A DNA stretch of 64,000 bases from Cladopsammia gracilis (Eukaryota; Cnidaria; Anthozoa; Scleractinia; Dendrophylliidae): contig JAJGOT010000166.1 in assembly GCA_022457155.1 (NCBI GenBank), positions 1,264,501-1,328,500 of the forward strand. Reading direction: 5' to 3'. The position numbers and the translations under genes are program-made. Positions 1 to 13,300 of the stretch are shown piece by piece. Positions within the stretch are counted from its first letter, which is position 1, and each line of letters opens with the position of its first letter. The notes under the pieces were generated by a model that saw only the letters and a list, made by a program, of their open reading frames with translations, had not been told where the DNA came from and did no database searches.

Positions 1-547
1 ACCGTGAACCTTAACTTTTTAGCAGTTTTTGAGTCTAGGCCAGTGAGATCACTAGTTGTACCAACGGAAAAAGTTGACATTCCATCGTGCATTGCCGTTC
101 AGCGCTATCCTTATGCGGATCATTACTTAAACTCAGTGAAAACTAGGGGCAGTACACAGCTCTTACAAGGTCTTCTCTGAATTGCTGAGAAAACAATAGA
201 ATAGATAACAACAATGGACCCTAGCCCTGAAAACAATAGAGCTGCGTGATATACAGGTCCAATGAAAATAGAGGTTCTAAAGAGCTGCATGGTATCTGGA
301 AAACTACATCAGTTCATGGTAACAATCAGTTACGCAATACCCGATTTCAAATAAACGCGGGTTCTCAAATAAACGCCGGAGGCGTTTATTTAAAATTCGT
401 CCTTGTCCACGCGATCGCGAGCAAGCGAAGGGGAATGAGCGAATCGGCATGAGCCAAGAAAGGATATAGCATTAACATTCCCTCGCTGGCGTAATGAAGC
501 TTCCGGCTGAAATTCTGAGGCTGAAATGATTATGGCCAGGAGCGTGC

Positions 548-2027
548 CTTAAGGTGATTCCTCAGTATTGCACTGCGCATCCTGTACTGCGCATAACACA
601 CGTAATAGTCCTTTCATGGCAGCCAGTTGATAACAACACTCTTTTTAGTGAACGGTTTTTAAAACATGCAGCTGGAAATTTAATTTTCTTACGAGTATTT
701 TTCGAAAGGAGAATTACCATAATTTATAAGCAATGAGCGTGCGCGGTTGAGCAAAATGAGCGCGCGCACATTTTGGAGGATGGAATGTTTCTTATCAAAG
801 GCCCGCAAGCTCTTTAGAAAATACGACTGTCTTTTTCTCTCTAACGAGCATGGTGACCTATATTTTTTATTGCATCATTTTGATGTTAAATTGATGCTTT
901 TTAAGTTAACAAAGTTAAAAAAAAATCCTCGACAGGAAAAAAAGATATCGCTAAAAACGTCCTCAAATCAGTTACTCGTGGGAGCAAATTGATGACCTTG
1001 AAAACATGGACGCGAGGAACGTTTTGAGTCCGTGTCATTTGAAGTTGTGTGACGTTTTTATAAATTTTATTTTAAAGTGTTCCCATATGGTGGAGACTTT
1101 AACCTATCAAGTTTTTTTGAAGAATTGTAAACTTTGCTTTCACGGGTTACCGGGAAAAGAAACATGAACCGATCAAATATGACGTGCGTGATCGGTATTG
1201 CTATAGGCATAAATGGGGCAGCATTGGTCCATCATATCTCTTTATCGAGCATGGTGACCTATCTTTTTTATTGAATTTTTCGAAACAACTTATGGTAGGG
1301 AGCTGTTAGGGAAAATTAAAAAAAAATCGTTCGACAACTTTTATTTTTGAGGAATCACCTTAAGGTGGCTCCATATTGTTCAGCCCTCTCGTCTTTTGCA
1401 TTACATTACAGCTAGCCCGATGGCGTTGCTAAAAATCTTTTACTTGAAACCAGTAAATCTTTTATCAGTCAACAAAGTGGTATCCAAATGACGTTATCAT
1501 TCGTTGCCATGGTAACGCGAAAAGAGGTCAAAAGTACGCCATTTTGGACCATTTGAGGCTAATAACTTATAAACTACACTGTGAAAGTTTCTGTTTTCGA
1601 TATATTTTTGTTTAATTGGCAAGAGAAACATTTTAACAATTTTTTAAAAAATTCTGTACATAGAGTTCAGAGCTACCTTAAATTTATGTAAAAATGACAT
1701 ATCTCTGAATCCTATGTACACATTTTTTTCAAAATTGGCACAAATGTTTGTTATGTTTATATGACGAAAATATATAACAATCAAAAAATTTCACCGAGCA
1801 GTTTTGAAGTTATTAGCCTCAAAAGGCTGAAAATGGGGTCTTTTTGGCCTCTTTTGACGTTGCCATGGTAACAGATTTTGATGTCGTACCCACCTAAATT
1901 TGTTCATTGGTTAAGTGTTTATAAACCTGTACTAAACGTTTTCTGTAAACTTTACTGGTGTAGCTGTGATTGAATATCATAGATGTATCTTGATTGGAAT
2001 GTTTAAACTATTAGGAGCCACCTTAAG
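548..2027. mobile_element. Two abutting inverted-repeat (MITE-like) elements
   Basis: The first element begins CTTAAGGTGATTCCTCA at about 548 and ends with the reverse complement at about 1349-1365. The second begins TTAAGGTGGCTCC at about 1360 and ends GGAGCCACCTTAA at 2014-2026. They share the CCTTAAGG junction. The interior is AT-rich and non-coding. Superfamily unknown. The preceding 1-547 holds no gene that I recognise; part of it (about 150-250) resembles 33430-33530. Confidence 0.5.
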
Positions 2028-2094
2028 CTTGTTTTATTATCTTGAAATAGAAAGGACATTGTTAGAAGAAATACATTGTATTAACTGAAGAAAC

Positions 2095-2345
2095 AAAGTA
2101 ACGACTAAGAAAGTGGAAATTCCACCAGAATGGAAACTTCTATTTCTTGACCGCCTGTCACAAAATCAAATTTGATAAACTGTAATCCACTTCAATCCTT
2201 GCAATCCTGCACTTTATCTCCAAACTACTGCTTTTGTTTTGCTCTATAAAATCCTTTTATCCAGTTTAGTTGTATATTTGGTGGCATTTGGCGATATAAC
2301 GTTGAAATAAGCTACGCGAAATTTTGCTGTTTCGGTGGGATTGTG
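2095..2345 (+). repeat. Dispersed repeat, full copy
   Basis: This segment recurs in the window at 14100-14600 (interrupted by a nested MITE), at 20940-21004 (partial) and at 38770-38960 (reverse strand). Shared landmarks are CTTGACCGCCTGTCAC, GTAATCCACTTC and GGCATTTGGCGATATAACG. No coding capacity was seen. Confidence 0.6.
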
Positions 2346-2423
2346 TCCCCTTTGATCTGGAAAGCTCCTACAACAGGACCAACAGAGACAGTCTGTATTG
2401 TTTGCAGTCCATTATCCTGCGTA

Positions 2424-2566
2424 GTCGTCTTCTTTTTCCTAAAGCCACAGAGGCGCGCGTTTAAAGGAACGGGGCCTGTGAAAAGAAGCAAAAAAAAGCA
2501 CTTTGCTTCTTTTCGCCGTTCCTTTACGCGCGCGCCTCCGTGGCTTTTAGAAAAGGAAACGACAAC
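2424..2566. mobile_element. Foldback element
   Basis: The left arm GCCACAGAGGCGCGCG pairs with the right arm CGCGCGCCTCCGTGGC, extended by outer GTCGT...ACGAC and inner AAAGGAACGG/CCGTTCCTTT. The result is a near-complete hairpin with a short A-rich loop. It is non-coding and the family is unknown. Confidence 0.55.
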
Positions 2567-2894
2567 TACACGGGCTGGCAGTCATTTTTGCAGGCAAAAC
2601 GCACGCCATACCCTATTAATTAACCCAAGGATACCACGTTATCACCGCAAGATCCGCAATCCCAGATAGCGATCTTGGGACGTAGACACTGTTAAATTAG
2701 CCTTTGTTTCCTCCTTTTTCGTTCCTTCACGATGTAAACTCTTAAAGCTCTGTTTACTCTTAAGTTGCTCTGTTTACGTGAAACATGTCTTTTTAAAACA
2801 AAAAGTATTTTATTATTGTATTTGTATCTTTGCCAATATTTTACACACAAGCTACCTTATAATGCTCCTAAAATCAAATTAAACTTCCAATCAT

Positions 2895-5512
2895 ATAGTG
2901 TGGTTCTAACTTTTGAGTCTGTGGATGAAATCTTAAGTGTAACCGTTCGTCAAATAAAAGCTATTGAGCTGCACTTTCCTGTGGAAGCTGTGGTGCTGTT
3001 TATTATGCTGTACAAGGTGGTTCTAACTTTTGAGTCTATGGATGAAATCCTAAAGTGTAACCATTCAAATGAAAGCTACTGAGCAGTACTTTCCTGTGGT
3101 GCTGTTTATTATGCTGTACAAGGTGGTTCGAACTTTTGAGTCTGTGGATGAAATCCTAAAGTGTGACCATTCAAATGAAAGCTACAGAGCAGTACTTTCC
3201 TGTGGTACTGTTTATTATGCTGTACAAGGTGGTTCTAACTTTTGAGTCTGTGGATGAAATCCTATAGTGTGACCATTCAAATGAAAGCTACTGAGCAGTA
3301 CTTTCCTGTGGTACTGTTTATTATGCTGTACAAGGTGGTTTTAACTTTTGAGTCTGTGGATGAAATCCTAAAGTGTGACCATTCAAATGAAAGCTATTGA
3401 GCAGTACTTTCCTGTGGTACTGTTTAATATGCTGTACAAGGTGGTTCTAACTTTTGAGTCTGTGGATGAAATCCTAAAGTGTGACCATTCAAATGAAAGC
3501 TACTGAGCAGTACTTTCCTGTGGTACTGTTTATTATGTTGTACAAGGTGGTTCTAACTTTTGAGTCTGTGGATGAAATCCTAAAGTGTGACCATTCAAAT
3601 GAAAGCTACTGAGCAGTACTTTCCTGTGGTACTGTTTATTATGCTGTACAAGGTGGTTCTAACTTTTGAGTCTGTGGATGAAATCCTAAAGTGTGACCAT
3701 TCAAATGAAAGCTACTGAGCAGTACTTTCCTGTGGTACTGTTTATTATGCTGTACAAGATGGTTCTAACTTTTGAGTCTGTGGATGAAATCCTAAAGTGT
3801 GACCATTCAAATGAAAGCTACTGAGCAGTACTTTCCTGTGGTACTGTTTATTATGCTGTACAAGGTGGTTCTAACTTTTAAGTCTGTGGATGAAATCCAC
3901 AAGTGTGACCATTCAAATGAAAGCTATTGAGCAGCACTTTCCTGTGGTACTGTTTATTATGTTGTACAAGGTGGTTCCAACTTTTGAGTCTGTGGATGAA
4001 ATCCTAAAGTGTGACCATTCAAATGAAAGCTACTGAGCAGTACTTTCCTGTGGTACTGTTTATTATGCTGTACAAGGTGGTTCTAACTCTTGAGTCTGTG
4101 GATGAAATCCTAAAGTGTGACCATTCAAGTGAAAGCTACTGAGCAGTACTTTCCTGTGGTGCTGTTTATTATGCTGTACAAGGTGGTTCTAACTTTTGAG
4201 TCTGTGGATGAAATCCTAAAGTGTGACCATTCAAATGAAAGCTACTGAGCAGTACTTTCCTGTGGTACTGTTTATTATGTTGTACAAGGTGGTTTTAACT
4301 TTTGAGTCTGTGGATGAAATCCTAAAGTGTGACCATTCAAATGAAAGCTATTGAGCAGTACTTTCCTGTGGTACTGTTTAATATGCTGTACAAGGTGGTT
4401 CTAACTTTTGAGTCTGTGGATGAAATCCTAAAGTGTGACCATTCAAATGAAAGCTATTGAGCAGTACTTTCCTGTGGTACTGTTTAATATGCTGTACAAG
4501 GTGGTTCTAACTTTTGAGTCTGTGGATGAAATCCTAAAGTGTGACCATTCAAATGAAAGCTACTGAGCAGTACTTTCCTGTGGTACTGTTTATTATGTTG
4601 TACAAGGTGGTTCTAACTTTTGAGTCTGTGGATGAAATCCTAAAGTGTGACCATTCAAATGAAAGCTACTGAGCAGTACTTTCCTGTGGTACTGTTTATT
4701 ATGCTGTACAAGGTGGTTCTAACTTTTGAGTCTGTGGATGAAATCCTAAAGTGTGACCATTCAAATGAAAGCTACTGAGCAGTACTTTCCTGTGGTACTG
4801 TTTATTATGCTGTACAAGATGGTTCTAACTTTTGAGTCTGTGGATGAAATCCTAAAGTGTGACCATTCAAATGAAAGCTACTGAGCAGTACTTTCCTGTG
4901 GTACTGTTTATTATGCTGTACAAGGTGGTTTTAACTTTTAAGTCTGTGGATGAAATCCTAAAGTGTGACCATTCAAATGAAAGCTATTGAGCAGCACTTT
5001 CCTGTGGTACTGTTTATTATGTTGTACAAGGTGGTTCCAACTTTTGAGTCTGTGGATGAAATCCTAAAGTGTGACCATTCAAATGAAAGCTACTGAGCAG
5101 TACTTTCCTGTGGTGCTGTTTATTATGCTGTACAAGGTGGTTCTAACTTTTGAGTCTGTGGATGAAATCCTAAAGTGTGACCATTCAAATGAAAGCTATT
5201 GAGCAGTATTTTCCTGTGGTGCTGTTTATTATGCTGTACAAGGTGGTTCTAACTTTTGAGTCTGTGGATGAAATCCTAAAGTGTGACCATTCAAATGAAA
5301 GCTACTGAGCAGTTCTTTCCTGTGGTGCTGTTTATTATGCTGTACAAGGTGGTTCTAACTTTTGAGTCTGTGGATGAAATCCTAAAGTGTGACCATTCAA
5401 ATGAAAGCTACTGAGCAGTTCTTTCCTGTGATACTGTTTATTATGCTGTACAAGGTGGTTCGAACTCTTGAGTCTGTGGATGAAATCCTAAAATGTCGCC
5501 ATTCAAATGAAA
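2895..5512 (+). repeat. 106-bp satellite array, about 24 copies
   Basis: The unit starts at GGTGGTTCTAACTTTTGAG and repeats every 106 bp (phase points 3122, 3228, 3334 and so on). Copies differ by single bases such as CTACTGAG/CTATTGAG, TACTG/TGCTG and TTATG/TAATATG. Sub-patterns repeat as blocks: the run around 3440-3990 is nearly copied at 4500-5040, a sign of higher-order duplication. There are no spacers, so it is not a CRISPR. The same unit occurs singly or in short runs elsewhere in the window. Confidence 0.95.
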
Positions 5513-6337
5513 GATCTTGAGATGTTCTTTCACTTGATATTGGTTGTTTCTAAATACTCTGCAAAATGAAATTTGGCATTTTTCCGGTTGTTGTGTCTAG
5601 TGGAGCTTGTCGCCAAAGGCAAGATAACGTACACTCCAACACGTGTTCAACACACCCAGACAATCAGACAGATTGAAATCTGCGACACACGCTCAACTAG
5701 ATTAATAACTTAGATAACAGCTTCAGCTTACGATAAGGAATAGACGATAAAATCATTACACAGTAATCAGTTAATTAAAACGACAACTAGGCAAATTTAA
5801 GACGAATGTAAACTACAAGATGTCTTGCAACTAGTTCAGGAAAAGTGACTGTTGTCATGACTGCGGTAAAGATGTTACAAAATGCGAGAAGTCTAGGACT
5901 TTTGAATCAGCATTTTCATTACCCCTTTTACTCCCAGAGTCAATTATGGAGACATATAATAAAGTGTCTGACCATTCAAATGAAAGCCACTGAGCATTAT
6001 TATTCAACTGCACTCGGTAGAGTACAAATAACACCCAAAAGGAGTACAAATATCTCACGGTATTTGTACTCCAGAAGACCGGTTTGACCGGTTTTTCACA
6101 AATGTCACTTCGAGCATTAATCTTACGTAAGCGGTGAAAAAATGGCTGAAATTGTTCCCAAACAAGAATGGACAAAACTGAGAAAAACTACTGAGAAAAA
6201 TTGACGGGATCTATTGACGTTTCGTGGGATATTTTTACTCGTCTCTTGTATTTTGACTCGCCCTACGGGCTCGCCAAAATACAGCGAGACTCGTAAAAAA
6301 TCCCACGATACTACACACTAAACCGTCCAACAAGATA

Positions 6338-6490
6338 TATGTACTTTCCTGTGGTGCAGTTTATTATATGCTGCACAGCACAAGGTGGTTCTAACTTTTG
6401 AGTCTGTGGACGAAATCTTACAGTGTGACCATTCAAATGAAACCTCTTCGTTAGTACTTTTGCATGGTACCATTTGTTTTTCAATAATTT
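6338..6490 (+). repeat. Satellite unit, hybrid of two forms
   Basis: The 5' part matches the array form (TACTTTCCTGTGGTGC, AAGGTGGTTCTAACTTTTG). The 3' part matches the dispersed MITE-core form (AAACCTCTTC...TTTTGCATGGTACCATTTG). It links the two families. Confidence 0.6.
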
Positions 6491-6999
6491 AGGGCCGTTT
6501 TCTGAGTCGTCCTCAGAGTGCCTAAAGTTTTAAAAAGCTGGCTTTTTATTATTTGCTCAGGTCGGTCCGGCCTTTGGGATCCTTTGCCGTCCGCATTAAA
6601 ATACGTTTTTTGTGTGTGTTTTAATTCTTGGTGCTTTTCTTCCTTATCGTAACTAAGTATTGTTATGGCGTTCTTACTGATTTGAAGAAAATTCTGTGCG
6701 CGGAAGAAAACGGAATAATTTCGTATGGCATGATTTAACCTTAAGGCTACAGTGTACCTTCGGGGGTGTCTCCAGTATATAACAGCTCTAGCGTCTTAAG
6801 ATTACACTTAATATACCTTTAACCCACATATCAAATTAAAGCTTATAGAGCTGGCTATCTAAATATGGAAACCATTTGGTAATAAAATGAATTGTCGAAT
6901 TTCGAACGTCCGAATCAGCTTTAAAACGCTATAACTCAAAGCGACTATTGTATTTTGCTAATTTGATTAATTTGTTCTCGGGTTTCCGGATACGAAGCG

Positions 7000-7057
7000 C
7001 TAAAAAAACGTGTCGGCGATTTCCCTTTCGGAAATAAGAAATTCGCCGACACGTTTT
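7000..7057. repeat. Perfect-stem hairpin
   Basis: AACGTGTCGGCGA at about 7008 pairs with TCGCCGACACGTT ending at about 7056. It is probably the centre of an old inverted-repeat element. The surrounding 6490-7350 has no recognisable gene. Confidence 0.4.
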
Positions 7058-7350
7058 GTTGATTATATGTTTGCCTAGCTTGTCCAAATTTGAGAAAAAT
7101 CGAACAAATTCCCTTTGAGTTGTAGCTTTTTATTGAAAGTGTCCCCAACAAGCGAAAAATTAACTTTGAGAAAACAGCGCTTAAAAAAACATATCGCTTC
7201 ATAAACAAACTCCGCCCACAAAAGTTATACCGTCATTTCTCCGTCAATTTTCACTATTTTTCGATAGTTTTTTTTTTTGGATGAAAGTTTATTCTGTAAA
7301 CTTTATTTTGACGCCAAAAAAAAAAAATTCAATAAATTTTCGATCTGAAG

Positions 7351-7645
7351 GAACTCTGTAACCTTAAACTCTAAAGAGTGCCAAACATCAAAATTCAAAA
7401 AAATCCCAAATTTTAATTTTGTAAAATATTGAAAAACAAATGGCACCATGCAAAAGTACCGCTGAAGACGTTTCATTTGAATGGTCACACCATAGGATTT
7501 CATCAATAGACTCAAAAGTTGGAACAAATGGTACCGTACAAAAGTATTGCCAAAGAGGTTTCATTTGGATTCCGTTAACAGACTCAAAAGTTAGAACTTC
7601 ATCACATGTCTCCATAATTGACTCTGGGAGTGAAAGGGTTCACCT
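7351..7645. mobile_element. MITE of the satellite-core family
   Basis: The right end is ACTCTGGGAGTGAAAGGGTT and the left end is a diverged version (CCTTAAACTCTAAAGAGTGCC). Inside is a tandem pair of satellite-like cores (GGTACCATGCAAAAGTAC-type, then TTTCATTTGAATGGTCACAC, then GACTCAAAAGTTAGAAC). Other copies lie at 15023-15224, 18184-18398, 34978-35517 and 46376-46566. Confidence 0.6.
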
Positions 7646-8161
7646 TGAAAACCGAGATGGTGGAAAAACGTTGCTACACTGCGCTGTTGTCACCCGTGAT
7701 AAAAGCCCGGCTAAATTTCTTTTTGTAAAGTACTGAACAATAACATAGGCTACACTGAAAACCCTTATTAATTTGAATGATCACAGCAGAATTTAAAGTC
7801 GACAAAATATAACGAAAACATAGTGCTGTATTGTATCTAGCCTGCGTGTAGACGTATCGATCCCATTTGCTTTGCTTCCGTGAAGCAACGAAATTGGATA
7901 CGTCTGCACGCAAATCAAAATAATATTTTATCCAGCTGGTTCAAGAGATATCCTGAAAATAAATTCTATATTTAACACCTTGTCCCAAAATACCCGTGAC
8001 GAAACGAAACATGCCCCAACGGAACCCACTCTGTTGGAGAGCTAGTGACGGTGGTTCGCGTATCGTTGTCCCTTTTAGGGGAAAAAATGCGAGAGTCCGT
8101 AGTATCCCGTAGGGTGTTTGATCTGAGCTTTGTCAATAGGTTAGGTCGTGTTTTGTTTTGA

Positions 8162-8240
8162 AATTGGCATACTTACCGGGCAATCATTTCGGGGGGGGGG
8201 GGGGGGGGGGAGAGATTCCCATATCGAAAGTGGACGGCGT
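8162..8240 (+). pseudogene. Possible U1 snRNA-like 5' fragment
   Basis: The sequence ATACTTACCGGGC differs by one base from the U1 5' end, which pairs with splice donors. After an expanded G tract comes GGGGAGATTCCCATATCGAA and GTGG, resembling the start of U1 stem-loop I. The rest of U1 (stem II, the Sm site) is not seen, and the G tract would break the fold. At best a pseudogene or snRNA-derived repeat; chance similarity is possible. Confidence 0.25.
8188..8210 (+). repeat. Poly-G tract
   Basis: An uninterrupted run of about 20 G. Comparable poly-G or poly-C runs occur near 35683-35702, 46901-46918, 58695-58713, 61622-61647 and 62507-62535. All are potential G-quadruplexes and likely length-variable or assembly-sensitive. 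Confidence 0.9.
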
Positions 8241-8490
8241 GATCGCAGTACTTGTTAGGGGTAAAAATTCGTGGTTTGGCACCGCTAAGGATTATTCCGA
8301 TATAACCTATAAAGGTATAAAGCCAGAAACTGCTGATAGGAACAAACTTTTAGAAAGAGTTGGTACCTCTTAGGGGTAAAAATTAATCAGAGCCACACTC
8401 ACAAAACAGATTTCTGGAACTTTTTAGTTTTTTTTTTTTTTTTTTCAAAATTCCGAGAATCACCCGCGTCAATTTGTTTGGGAGTCGAGT

Positions 8491-8569
8491 CCCCCCTCCC
8501 CACCCCCCCCTCCCCCCCTCCCCCCCCTCCCCCCCTCCCCCCCCTCCCCCCCTCCCCCCTCCCCCCCGG
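8491..8569. repeat. C6T-type minisatellite (G-rich on minus strand)
   Basis: Short runs of C5-C7 separated by single T bases. The minus strand is therefore a long series of G-runs with A spacers, well suited to G-quadruplex formation. A T tract at 8426-8447 precedes it. The stretch 8590-10300 holds no gene I can support. Confidence 0.85.
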
Positions 8570-10339
8570 GTAATCATGGTTCAGCGCAACCAAAGCAACA
8601 AGTGACTTTCTGTTTGTATCGATACACTGATTTATTTTCTTTCAAGAGCCACAATTCAAGACACATTTGTTGGGATAGATCTGATGTTCTCTCCCCTCTC
8701 AATGTTTGTTTTCAAGATTGGATCGCAGAATCACCAAATTCATCATTGGGAGGGGTAAATACGGACTATAAATCGGAATATGAGTGTCGCATGAGGTTTC
8801 CCAACTTAACGTGTCTGGGATTGCAGATACAAATTCAAGAAAAATCTCAAGCATCATTTTCTAAAAATACAAAAACAAACAAAACAATATAAAAGTACTG
8901 CAGAAGAGCTTACAGCCTTACATGAATGGTTGGTTACATCTTTGGACTCGAAAGTAAGAATTACAAAATACGCGACATAGGTACCTCGGAAGTGAAACCG
9001 GAAGTAAAAGAGCATGATTCAAAAAAGGCATAAAAAATAAAATCAAATACAGTTACAAAAGTACATAAATGTTCACGGTGTTTTGGAGCTTTTGAGTTCA
9101 TTGCCGCCATATACGGAACAAGGATTAGTTTTTCGAACTTTTATTTATAAGTGAAAAGAAGAAATATTTTACTTTTCATTAAATAAAAGAAAGGTTCGCA
9201 TTTAATCACTTTCCAACTCACTTTTACTTCCTACTTTTTTCACCGGATCAACAAGTCATCTTACATTCCAAGTCTATGTTTTTTTGGGCGTTCATTCTCT
9301 TATCAGAACATCTAACGCCTACACGATACGAAACTCCAACCTTTTTTAAATGAAATCTCGTTGTTTTAAAAGTCACGAAACTAACACGATTAGGCTTTAA
9401 TATATAAATCCAGTGGCGCTTATGTCAAATTATGTGGATTTTTTTAACAATTTGATGTTAGCTGTTTCTTGTACAACTAAATCTCTCAAGATGAGATTTT
9501 AAAACCAAACAAAATATATCACTTACATCATACACAAACATTTTAAAAAGACACAGTGGAATGATGATTGCATCTTGATTTCCTATTTCGTGCAGCTTGT
9601 GCGAGCATTTTCGAGACGATGTGACCTTTGTTGAACCGATGTCTGTCCGTGTCCCGACCATTTCTACGATAAGAAACGTTCCTAGAATTGATTGTTGATA
9701 ATTCGTTATGCAATTATACAGCTGAGATATTTGCGTTTATCCATATCAGTTTAAAACAATGATGGTGTAAACTGACATTTTTTACAATTCTAGTGAAGAT
9801 TATTATAAACACGTGAGTGTGGGTTTCCCGATCCAATTGGGTTGTCACCAAAAACATTACTTTCGATGATATCCGGAAACATCTTCACCACGTGCGTGAC
9901 GAAAGGACGATGTCACGCAAGGAACGTTCCAGAAACTTGCAGGTTCACAAGTTTTGGTGTCCAAAATAATTACCCGGAGTTTTTTACTTTAGTTTCACAG
10001 CTTCAAAATGTTTATTACAAGTCTATTTGGTTAGAAAATTACTCAAAGCTTCATATTGAAATGTGAAAAACTAAATGAGTTTCAATTTCTGACATTCTCG
10101 GGGTGGGGGCGAAAATCAGACGAAACATCTTCTCAAGTTTCCGGGAGTCAAACAACAAAGGCGTTTATAAAGGTTTTCCAACTGTAACCGCAAAACACTT
10201 AAGTAACAAATCCGATTTATGAGAGCACGTTCATTTTAGGCCAATAGAGTGGCATTTATGTTTGGTTTCTTACGAAGTCTATAACCACGCTTTTAATACA
10301 ATGAGTCGCCATTTTGCAATAGCGTTTCATCCGATCGAA

Positions 10340-13300
10340 ATGTCACAGAAATTTCTATATCTTTCTTTGCGATTTTTCGTACTTGCGGCCGTATTTCTCG
10401 CTGAAAGTGGAAGCAGTACGTTCAAAATTACAAGATACATGACAGGCGATGTGTTTCAGAACGCAAATTCGTCTAAAACTTGCATCGAAAGTGGGGCTGC
10501 GTGTCTTCTCAAGGTAGAGAATTCGCCATTTTGCGGCAAGAACTGCTGTAACTGTGTTTGCCCAAGTCACACGCCGACTTATCTTCTAAGAAACGGGAAT
10601 TGTAGCTCTGAAGATCACCTGATGTCGATTTTGAAAGCACAAAGTCAAATACAAGGTAAGTACGTTTTATTTCACTGGGAAACTAGCGAAATTTAAACTT
10701 TGAGTAAATAAATCGTAGAGAACGCCATTTTGGAATCGCGCGCCGACACGGCAACACGATAATGTGTTTCTTATGGCGACGAATCTTGGAAAAACCGGCT
10801 AGAAATGTTTATTACACCTTGCAATGTGTCATTCGTGTGTAGATGGTTGAAATGCTTTGAAAACTAAAAGCGTTGATAAGAAAACTTCGCGTCGTCAAAT
10901 CGTTATCTTCGACCTTGTTTTTTTCGGACCGTCTCGCGGATAGAGATCACGTTAGAAGTCAAAATGTTACCCTTCTTTCTTTCCCTAAAAGACACCTTTT
11001 ACTCGTGGAGGACAACCCTAGGACAAGAAAAACAATTTAAAACGCTTCGTAGGATGTTCAATTGGTTGATCTTCCTAAAACCTCTCGAAACAAAACAAAA
11101 ATAAAACACTGTAATATTTTCACTGTCGCTCAGACTTATAAGGTCACACGCTCTGCTATTTTGAGAAATATTAAACATATGCACGATGTCCCTTTTATTC
11201 ACTACTTCCTCGTTGTTTTTCAGATTTCTTTTAACTTTGAAGTCTTTACTGACTTTCCCCTTGTAGACTTAGTTCATTTATATTGTAGATAAATTTTTAC
11301 GAAATTCGTGATCATTATGGATTGATAATAAAGATTTGCGTCACGTCGCGTTCCAAGGTCATTAGATATTTTGAAACGACGGTAATATCTGTTTATTCAG
11401 CTAGATTTTGGTCATTTATTACCGGAACTAAGACAAGTAAAGCCGATAGAACGATTTTCCATCGTATTCAACGTACAGAAACTGAAGCAAATGTATCACA
11501 TTTGCAGCGGGGTTTTTATATCCACTTGAATTTTTCTCATCGCGGGTCTAGCCATCTTCGGAAGAATGGGAATTTTACACCCTCCCCTAATTTAAACACG
11601 CCGGATTTAAACCACGGAACTGACGAAGAAAATGGATACCTTACGATTATTTTTGTTATGACAAATGAAATTGTATTATGATGCGTAACGTCGGAAATTA
11701 GCTGAGAGCATGTGTTGGTAATCAACTGCGGATTTGCTGTAAACCAACAGGACAAGTTGGAAAACGACCGAATCGAGCGCTATCTCTTGTTGTTGTTCGT
11801 TTCTTCTGTGCGTCTTTAATGCGGTTAGAACGCGATCGATGTCCCGTGCGTGTGTGCCTGCGTTTGCCGGGCGCGAACGGTCACACCCTTCGTTCTTTTA
11901 CCCCTTGACCCGCAGCGCCCAAGGAGGCAAGGTGGTGCACGTTTGTAAATTATTGAAAAACAAATGGTGCCATGCAAAAGTACTGCCAAAGATGTTTCAC
12001 TTGAATGGTCACACCATATTATTTCATCTACAAACTAAAAAGTTAGAACTGCACGATATGTCTTCATAATTGACCCTCGGAATGAAAGTCTTAAAAATTG
12101 TTATGTTGATTTCGCGGACAATGATGTAATATATCACACGAGGAACGAGGAACAGTGTTTCATCAGATTTCCAAACACCGAGAAGTGGATTGGAAAAACG
12201 AGGCGCAGCCGAGTTTTTTTAAACCACTTCAAGGTGTTTGGAAATCTGATGAAACACTGTTTCGAGTGTTTGATATAGCTTCTCAAACTGATCGTTAAAT
12301 GCGGAGAAAACGAAGGAATAAAATCGCCAAAATCTATGCAAATTAAGAAACGATTTCAAAACCTCCTTCACGGTAGTGATTTCCTTTGTGTTCTCGTCAT
12401 GAATTATTAATGAGTTTGAGAACACTCGATCTAAACTGATGGTCATTAAAAATCTTGCAATTTTGTCCCATTTTTATCGAAAAACGAAACATTTGTACTG
12501 TGATATTCTTAGGTATGAGGTTATTTAATTGATCTGTGACAGCTACATTCTATACCGTCCTCTCCTCCTACGATATGTACACACACTCTCCCGCTCTCGC
12601 TTTCATTTTTCTTCCAAAAAAGGAAATTGGCCTATACAGAAGAAGGAGAAGCTCCAAAAAGAACTATGAACACCGTTGTGAAAGTGTAACGCCACCTTTT
12701 AGTGGAGTGAAATTTAACGTTGTGTGTCCTGGATTGAAACGATTTACAATGTGCCAATTTATTTCACACAAATTTTCAAGATAACGGAAGGAAGAGGATG
12801 AAAAATTATTAGTCAGTCCGAAAGCTTTTGGTTTTGACTGAGTTTTAGTTCATTGGCATTGTCATTTTTTCCCGATGCGCTAATGCTTGCTCGCTGTTTT
12901 TCAGTTTTGAACTATACAGGAAAGCTTGGGAACGGGGAACGTGCGGGGGTGGGGGGAGGGGCTAGGGCTGCCCAAACCCACCCTCCTTACTTATTATGCA
13001 TCGAAAACTAATTTACAGATGGAATGTTTCAATATTCCTTACCTAGATATTTCAACACTCCATGGTTTTTCCTAATCTCCCTTTTTTTATATGAAGTTGA
13101 GTTGCGCTGTCGTCTGTCTGCACGTATAATTGTATGTTTTAATTATATCCCGTTTAAAAATCTAAGCAGTTACCTTACTAACAAGGTAATAATCAATGAG
13201 CTCCTCGCGTAAATTCTGCAAAGAACATTTTCTGTGCAAATGCTTTTGCGTTGTTCATCGTTTATTTTTCAATATTTTCCAGCCCACTCACACTTTGTCG

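Noticed and set aside
2895..5512. Regular repeat array as a CRISPR
   Set aside because: Units are directly joined with no unique spacers, and the host is a eukaryote.
7440..7736. Open frames across satellite-core MITEs (repeated S-F-E-W-S-H-x-R-I-S-S type peptide)
   Set aside because: The same peptide recurs at every MITE copy in introns and intergenic DNA; it reflects the repeat, not a gene.
8158..8373. 71-residue frame with poly-Gly
   Set aside because: Created by the poly-G tract; no start context or homology.
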